A DNA stretch of 64,000 bases from Dallia pectoralis (lineage: Eukaryota; Chordata; Actinopteri; Esociformes; Umbridae). The stretch covers positions 5,072,633-5,136,632 of the forward strand of contig CM055753.1 of assembly GCA_029465975.1 (NCBI GenBank). The letters run 5' to 3'. Made by a program: the position numbers and the translations under genes. Of this stretch, positions 58,106-64,000 are shown in pieces (within the stretch, counting starts at the first letter, position 1; the number at the start of each line of letters is the position of its first letter). The notes below the pieces were generated by a model. It did no database searches. It was not told the DNA's origin and saw only the letters and a list, made by a program, of their open reading frames with translations.

Positions 58106-59745
58106 GTAAGTTCATATTATTTATATGTCCTTATTCAGGTCTTGTAGTAACACACACGCATGGGCCTGTACACACACATCCATAGTCTCTTGACTTCACA
58201 GTTTGTAGCGGTGATCTGAAATGCCTGAGAGTAATAATTCGTAATATTCCCTATAGATTTGTGGTGTTATTCATTCATTAGAGAAGAAGCATCGCTCTTC
58301 TTCAAGCGCGACCTCTCTCCATTCAAAACTCCATCTGCCTTTTCGTGGGCTCCTAAACTACACTTGCTGTAAACGTATAGCAAAATTGTAAGCCTACTCC
58401 CAAAAAGCCCAACATTCGTACTTTTTGTTTTAACAGCAACCGATTTTGTTCTCCTTAATTGTCTCCATGACATCTAACCCCGTAGTAGGAGCCCGAAGTT
58501 AAGCAAAATCACGACTCAGCATTTCGTGAAAACACAAAGGAGTAAATAATTATACCAAGTCACTAATCTGCTTTGAAAAAAGCAACGTTTGCACAAAAAA
58601 ATCCTCACCCGTGAATTTTTGTCCCACTCGCCCTCCCACGCCTTCCATGTGCTATACCTTTTTATTGTGTTTCTGAATCTGTCCGTATCCATCCAATCAT
58701 CCTGCGGCCTCAGACGACAGGAGAAGCCATGCTTTGGACGCCTTTAATGCATAGAGATGCGGGAGGACATACGCTTTTGCTTTGGCTGCAAACGACAAAC
58801 TTCGCATAGGGATTCCCTCTGGTTCTCGGTATATCTTTTCCCTTGCTCATCTATACACTCCCTCGGTTTTCCCTTCTGTCAATGTTTCTGCACGATCTGG
58901 GTCCTTACCTTGTTTCATCCCAGTCAAGACTTAACCCACCGGCATCCCCAGTCCATAAAAGCCTCGTTTATTTATTTTCAAATCATTCGATTTCGTCCGT
59001 ATATTTCACATTTGTATAGGGTCTGCAAACACCCAGAATGCCCAACTCCGTTTGAAAATGGCAGCGATGATGTGCTAAACACAATGCCAAAATGTTGGTT
59101 AATGATTAAGTTCCGGATGGAAGCGCTTTATGTCTCTTATATAGTAAGGCGCGGTTATCATCTACTGTGCTTTACCAGGGTCATATCTACACCTATATCA
59201 TGCGGTTATTATTCTAGTCTGTGTTTAATAACTTACACGTAATGTCATACAACAAAAACCGGATACGGGTTGTTTATGTTTTTGTAAAAACACAGCGTAC
59301 TACTTTATCAAGTGGGGGAGGAGGAGAGGCACAAGGTTTGAAATGGGTTTCGGAGTCCAAGGCGCTATAGTTCATTTGCATAATTGTTCTTGTCTATGGT
59401 GACGCTATGTTTCGGGGGAGTTCACTGGTCTGGTGATGACTGCACGAACACATAGTCCAGCATAGTCCTTGCTCGGTTTAATTTTGGTATGAGGCATGGG
59501 CACTGACTGCTCTAGCATGTGATAAGTTCAACCGTGAGGGCAGATAGCGCTTATCTGAGCGACCCGAGTGCTCACGCCTGCTTCCGTAATCTCGGTGTAC
59601 CCATCCACGTTCTACAGAGAAGGGGATTTCGTTTCATCTGTACACACAGAGCCCTTAGCCTCTCCGCATTTTCTATCTGGCAGATGAGTCTCGTTTGCAC
59701 TGGGCGCAGTCGGTTGCAGCCGCTTCTGCCTCTGCTCGCTTTGCC
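58106..59745. other. hoxa4-hoxa3 spacer, third part: no gene seen
   Basis: Contains ACTCAGCA (58514-58521), a MAF-type half-site, and GC-richer blocks at about 58580-58970 and 59390-59720. The 161-codon open frame at 58757-59242 has no recognisable domain. Confidence 0.45.
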
Positions 59746-59841
59746 TATAAACTTTTTCTCTGGACTATACTGTTTTGATCGATTTCGTCGCTGAATGAGA
59801 AAAGATTGCGTCGCGGTCTGCATTTGTCGTCAGAGGATACG
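59746..59841 (+). promoter_or_regulatory. hoxa3: Candidate proximal hoxa3 promoter and first non-coding exon
   Basis: CCTATAAAC (TATAAA 59746-59751) is followed by about 60 bases of GC-richer sequence ending in GATACG|GTAAGC (GT at 59842), a strong donor. A good acceptor lies at 61764, just before the hoxa3 coding exon. This fits a non-coding first exon of about 59776-59841 spliced to 61765. The transcription start is inferred. Confidence 0.45.
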
Positions 59842-61764
59842 GTAAGCAGGCCAGAAATAGTCACCCTCGTCTCAGTTGTAAATGAAGGAGTTTGTGTCGC
59901 GCGGTGATTTATCACCGTATGACTTACATCTCGGTTCAGGAAGAGTTCACACACAGGCAGCCAGATTCCTCTCTCGCCCGGAGCATGGACTCAAGTCTCT
60001 GTCTTCTTTCTGTCTTACCTGCCCGGGTCTTTCATTTTATTTTTAATTTGACTATTTATTTTCTGAAAGGCTTTATGATATGTTGTCCGGGGTAATGCTT
60101 TAAGGCCTGGCGTGGTAATAGGACGTTGTATTCATTTTATTCCTCGTGTGTTGAGGACGAAATGTTTTTTAGACATGTTTTGCTTATCGTGGTGCATTGT
60201 GCTGCAACATGCAATAGGGCGGGTTTAAAGCAAGCTATACATGTGCTATTTATGCAAACTAATATACTAATATACTATTTATTTTGTTCACTCGATTGGT
60301 GCATTTGCGTCATTATTATTAAATGGCTCATTGTTGTACGTTGTAGTTACCAAATAGGCCTACTATATATTTATTGCCAGTCACAAACGTCCTTCAAAAA
60401 GGACCGTGACCAAAATCAGTAATTCAGTACTTTTAGATTGACGGTATTTTGGACTGTCATAACCAGGCAATAAAATGCTTGTTTTATTTCACAATAGACT
60501 ACATGTCTCATATTTCATTAAGCGATTACCATGAACATGAACGTGTTTGTTTTTCTTAATACTACTGTATCGAATTACATTTGTCTATCTTAAATCTGTG
60601 GTGTGTTTTTTGGATTACTCACAAGAAGTGTTTTGTGGGACAAGGGGAAGTTTAAGTAGCTGTAATAATAACCGTATTGTTTTCTTCAGTCTCCAAAACT
60701 TCACAAATGTTTACTTAAGTCACTCTGAGAAAATTTAATTACATTTTAACATTTCTGGTGTTCCCGTTTGACTAAATTAAATCTCGAAAAATCTTACTTA
60801 TCGATAGAATCGTTTTTCATATCTTTACATTTTAGTTTGCATAAATTAGCTACTAGCTACCAGTTTGCATAAACATCAAACATACGCTTGGTATCCCTTC
60901 TAATTGGATCCTACTTCTTTGAGTATGTTAGTAGTACGCCTATAGGTAAAGGCTACACCCCAAATCTCGTTTTCCCTGAATACAAAACAAAACACCGGTA
61001 GCCTGGCATTTCACCAGGCCGCTGTCTGCGGCGCGCGGTCTCGGCCTAGTGACCCCCATACATCACTGGGATGGGCGCACGGGCCGACAGCACCGACAGA
61101 AACCTTTATTATGGGCCTGCGAGGGAAGTTCACGTCTTGGTCATGGAGATGTGCGGATGCCCACCAGCAGCCGGTTTTTCAGGTTTTCTAGTGGCCCTTT
61201 CTTCCAACTCGGTTCCACAAACACATGCAACAAAAACTGGGGAATGTGGGTGTTCATGCTTTTAGCCAGGTGTCTGGGCTGGAGTAGGCAAAAGCACACT
61301 CTGGTCCATGGAGAGAAAAGTACGTTTAAACATTATTAACTTCGAAACTAATGGTGATTTGGGAGCCAATTGCCCCATAATACATTAACATTATAAAACA
61401 CGCTTGATTAAAACCAAACAACACACTTTAGCAATTAATATTTCACCAAATCTTTGTTATTTTTGTGTGGCTTTTTTATTTTATTTTGGAATGTATTTAT
61501 TATTTATTTATTACCATGACAGAGAATTATGTTTTACTACGCGTACAGGCGGATTTATGTTGATGAGGTTGGCATTCGTGCAGATGGTGATATGAGGTTT
61601 GTGCATGCCTTTGTGCCGTGTGTTGTTAACCATAAGGTAAACGATAATAGCCAAAGAACTGTTGCCCCTATTTTGCCTTCATAGTCTCCGGTGTCAGCCC
61701 TGTATAGAAAAGTAAGATGGATCGCCACCATTTCTTCTCCTCACCGTGCTTCTTGTAACCCTAG
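59842..61764. other. Putative hoxa3 5' intron / spacer: no gene seen
   Basis: AT-rich, with a GC-richer block at about 61000-61320. No homeobox or RNA gene. It ends in a pyrimidine-rich acceptor-like sequence, CATTTCTTCTCCTCACCGTG through CTTCTTGTAACCCTAG (to 61764). Confidence 0.45.
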
Positions 61765-61878
61765 GTTCGCTCAAGGAGGCCATTGGCGAGGAGGCGTCAC
61801 GTGACCAAGGGCCAATGTTATTCTACAAGGGTGTCAAGACCCTGTCAGTTTTTGAAATAAATATTGGGAAACGGCGAG
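61765..61878 (+). promoter_or_regulatory. hoxa3: hoxa3 5'UTR / alternative promoter with CCAAT-E-box pair
   Basis: ATTGG (61782-61786) and CGTCACGTGACC (CACGTG 61798-61803) are 11 bases apart, with another CCAAT at 61812-61816. If the upstream exon is used, this segment is 5'UTR; otherwise it is the promoter of a short transcript. The start codon is 75 bp after the E-box. Confidence 0.5.
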
Positions 61879-62344
61879 ATGCAAAAGGCAACCTACTACG
61901 ACAGCTCTGCGATTTACAGTGGCTACCCGTATCAAAGCGCAAATGGCTTCAGTTATGATGCCAATCAGGTCCAATATCCCCGAGTCTCTCATGTGGAAAG
62001 TGAGTACCATCGACCCGCCTGCTCCTTGCAGTCCCCAGACGGCTCGGTCTCCATGCAGAAGTCGGCAGAGATGGCGGAGAGCTGCGATAGGAGCACTGCC
62101 ATCCAGGCGGCGCAGCCACCCGTCCTCACCGAAAACAATCAAGCACAGGTGTCGGTGTCTATGCCGCAACCCCCTTCCCAGTCCCCTAGCTCCCTAAACC
62201 AGAACACGAGCAACGGCTCCAGTCAACCCAACCCAAAAAGTTCTGTTAATGGCTCGCCGAACTCCACCACACGCAAGAACATATTCCCATGGATGAAGGA
62301 GTCCCGTCAGAACCAGAAGCCCAAAAACAGTAGCTCCAGCTCAG
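61879..62344 (+). CDS. hoxa3: hoxa3, first coding exon (gene continues beyond the window)
   Basis: Encodes residues 1-155 plus one base. MQKATYYDSSAIYSGYPYQSANGFSY is the Hox3 N-terminus; 61879 is the only ATG in position. EYHRPACSLQSP follows (about residues 42-53), then a Gln/Pro/Ser-rich region. The hexapeptide NIFPWMKESRQN (FPWM at 136-139) is the group-3 form. The exon ends CTCAG|GTATAT inside the Ser-run, where vertebrate hoxa3 is also split. The homeobox exon lies beyond base 64000, so the homeodomain and the long C-terminus are not visible. The protein acts in hindbrain and pharyngeal arch patterning. Confidence 0.96.
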
Positions 62345-64000
62345 GTATATGACCTACCTCTACTGACGAAACACATGAAAACATATTCACATGTAAATAG
62401 TTATATAATCCATTACTGATACATACAGTTAGCTATTATTCCAATTATACAGCCTATATATTCGTGAGAGTTAACAACCAATGTAACAAATACAGAAAAT
62501 ACATACATGTACATTCTGAAACCTTCCACGTAAACATTTGCACAGGTATAATTTAATCATTATGATTCACGCTTTATGATATATGGTTTAGCCTGTACTT
62601 ACTCCATTATGATAACCTTTAGTGTCAATTTTGTTTCAGCAGACCTATTGTTCCAATAATGCATCCCATCTGCAGAATACTCATTCTCCATCCTTACTTC
62701 AATGTGTTTTTAGTCTTATGGTGCATATCTTATTATCTTTTTTTAAAGTAGCCCTGTTTTCCTTTTGGCTTTGCTCCACCATTTGTTGTCGGTGTGACAT
62801 GTTGCTTGAATAAACATCACATATTGACCCTGATCACACAACCGCTTCGTGTAGGACAAGAAACAAACACACCAAACAGTTGTTCCAATTTAGTTGTTTT
62901 GATTAGAGGCAAGATCAAGAACTCGGAGTTGTTTGCCAACGATGTAACCCCAGTTCAAAGATTCTTACATTCCCATGGCCTTACCAAATCATATTGTATT
63001 TTTTAGCCACTATAGGCCTATTTATGTCTAACTTTTGGGAATATATTTGCTCAGAAGAGAAAGAAGGGGGGCACCCCGGGATTCAGAATGCCCAAGGAAT
63101 AACATTTATCACGATACTGTCCAGACTAATGCCAAAGGGACTGTTTCTTACATTGGCCTAAATATTAAGATATACATCGTTTATTACTGCCGTTTGATGA
63201 ATTTTACGTACATTTACTGTGATTCAGTTTTGTTGGGAAAATTACGATTGCGTGTAACATATGTATAGCATTTTCCGTGTGACAGTGAGAATTTATACAG
63301 CCTAGTTTCTGAAACAGAGATGGTTAAACTATTTTCCCCCGATTAATTTATCAAGCTCGTAACATTATGTCATTGTGCATTCCTCTTGCGGTGCGTCTAG
63401 CTGGCTGTACAGTAGCTGGTATAGTGAAACGTATTAGGTGTTGGCTCTCTGCCACAAACGGTAACTAGACCAACACCTTGAGTGCTGCAGCCAAGCTCTT
63501 ACCATTTAGCAAGGCGAGACTCGTATAGGAGGCACGACGCTAGTGTATCCGCCCTGTTCGAGCACATAAGAGAAGGTTCAAACGGTTCACGTATTCTTTC
63601 AAGAACTATTTTGTTAAAATTTTGGATTCTTAAAATAATCTGTAAAAGGGTTCAATGTGGAACCAAACATTTATTAGACACTAGAAATAAAAAAGGGTTA
63701 TTCAAAGAGTTATTCGAAGGAGACATCTCAAAGAAACATGTTAAATTCTAGAGCAGTTATTTATTGAGAACAGGTTTCTATTGTGTGCACTAATGTAGAG
63801 TGTCTATATGCCACGTCGAAAATCTGGTGAAATATTACACAAATCTCCGTAGGCTATATCCATGGTTAGAAGACTTCAACCGCACCTAATCTTTGTTTTT
63901 TATAAAACTGCATATACTTTTATTTACGCCCTCCCATCCAGTTTACCATCCTACTAAATCCTTCGTTTTACAGACCAAAATATGTGACCCCCAAACACAA
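62345..64000 (+). other. hoxa3: hoxa3 intron, 5' part
   Basis: At least 1.66 kb of AT-rich intron from the GTATAT donor to the window end. No homeobox sequence appears, so the acceptor is further downstream. No gene or repeat recognised. Confidence 0.8.

Noticed and set aside
58757..59242. 161-codon open frame in the hoxa4-hoxa3 spacer
   Set aside because: Longest unexplained frame, but composition is that of translated spacer (Cys/Phe/Ser/His-rich) with no domain. Only comparative data could revive it.
62345..64000. Search for the hoxa3 homeobox exon
   Set aside because: No homeodomain sequence before the window end; it lies downstream.

Overview
This window is the central part of a vertebrate HoxA cluster from a ray-finned fish. 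All genes lie on the + strand in posterior-to-anterior order: the 3' end of hoxa13, then hoxa11, hoxa10, hoxa9, hoxa7, hoxa5 and hoxa4, and the first coding exon of hoxa3. No gene from outside the Hox family was recognised. The absence of hoxa6, the gene set from a7 to a3, the compact two-exon genes and the roughly 60% AT spacers with TAGGCCTA/TAGCCTA-type words point to a teleost HoxAa (hoxa-alpha) cluster. A decayed Tc1-like transposon (3048-4254) and a tRNA-derived SINE (about 16433-16556) resemble families that are abundant in salmonids, so a salmonid or close relative is my best guess. I cannot tell which of the two salmonid HoxAa ohnologs this would be.

Layout: hoxa13 homeobox end (1-161) and 3'UTR; an 11.9 kb spacer holding the Tc1 relic and GC-richer blocks; hoxa11 (12242-13907); a spacer with a cluster of TTTATGG/CCATAAA boxes and a SINE; hoxa10 (19349-21178); mir-196 (22502-22597); hoxa9 (25411-26559); a spacer with CDX-type boxes and a 113 bp (AC)n tract; hoxa7 (31800-33403); the empty hoxa6 slot, which still carries a promoter-like block at 34.95-35.42 kb; hoxa5 (39332-40844); a spacer with a candidate non-coding exon and a DR5 retinoic-acid-response element; hoxa4 (48704-50014); an 11.7 kb spacer with candidate hoxa3 5' non-coding exons; hoxa3 exon 1 (61879-62344) and the start of its intron, which runs off the window.

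How the parts work together: the genes encode homeodomain transcription factors that pattern the anterior-posterior axis. Sequence suggests three shared regulatory layers. First, a CCAAT box and a CACGTG E-box at near-constant 10-11 bp spacing recur at the hoxa9, hoxa4 and hoxa3 promoters and at the orphan hoxa6-slot promoter (23 bp at hoxa7). Second, miR-196, encoded between hoxa10 and hoxa9, has seed-matched sites in the hoxa9 and hoxa7 3'UTRs. Third, a DR5 element lies 1.9 kb upstream of hoxa4. Splice junctions were inferred by eye from consensus sites and reading-frame continuity; UTR ends, non-coding exons and conserved blocks are inference.
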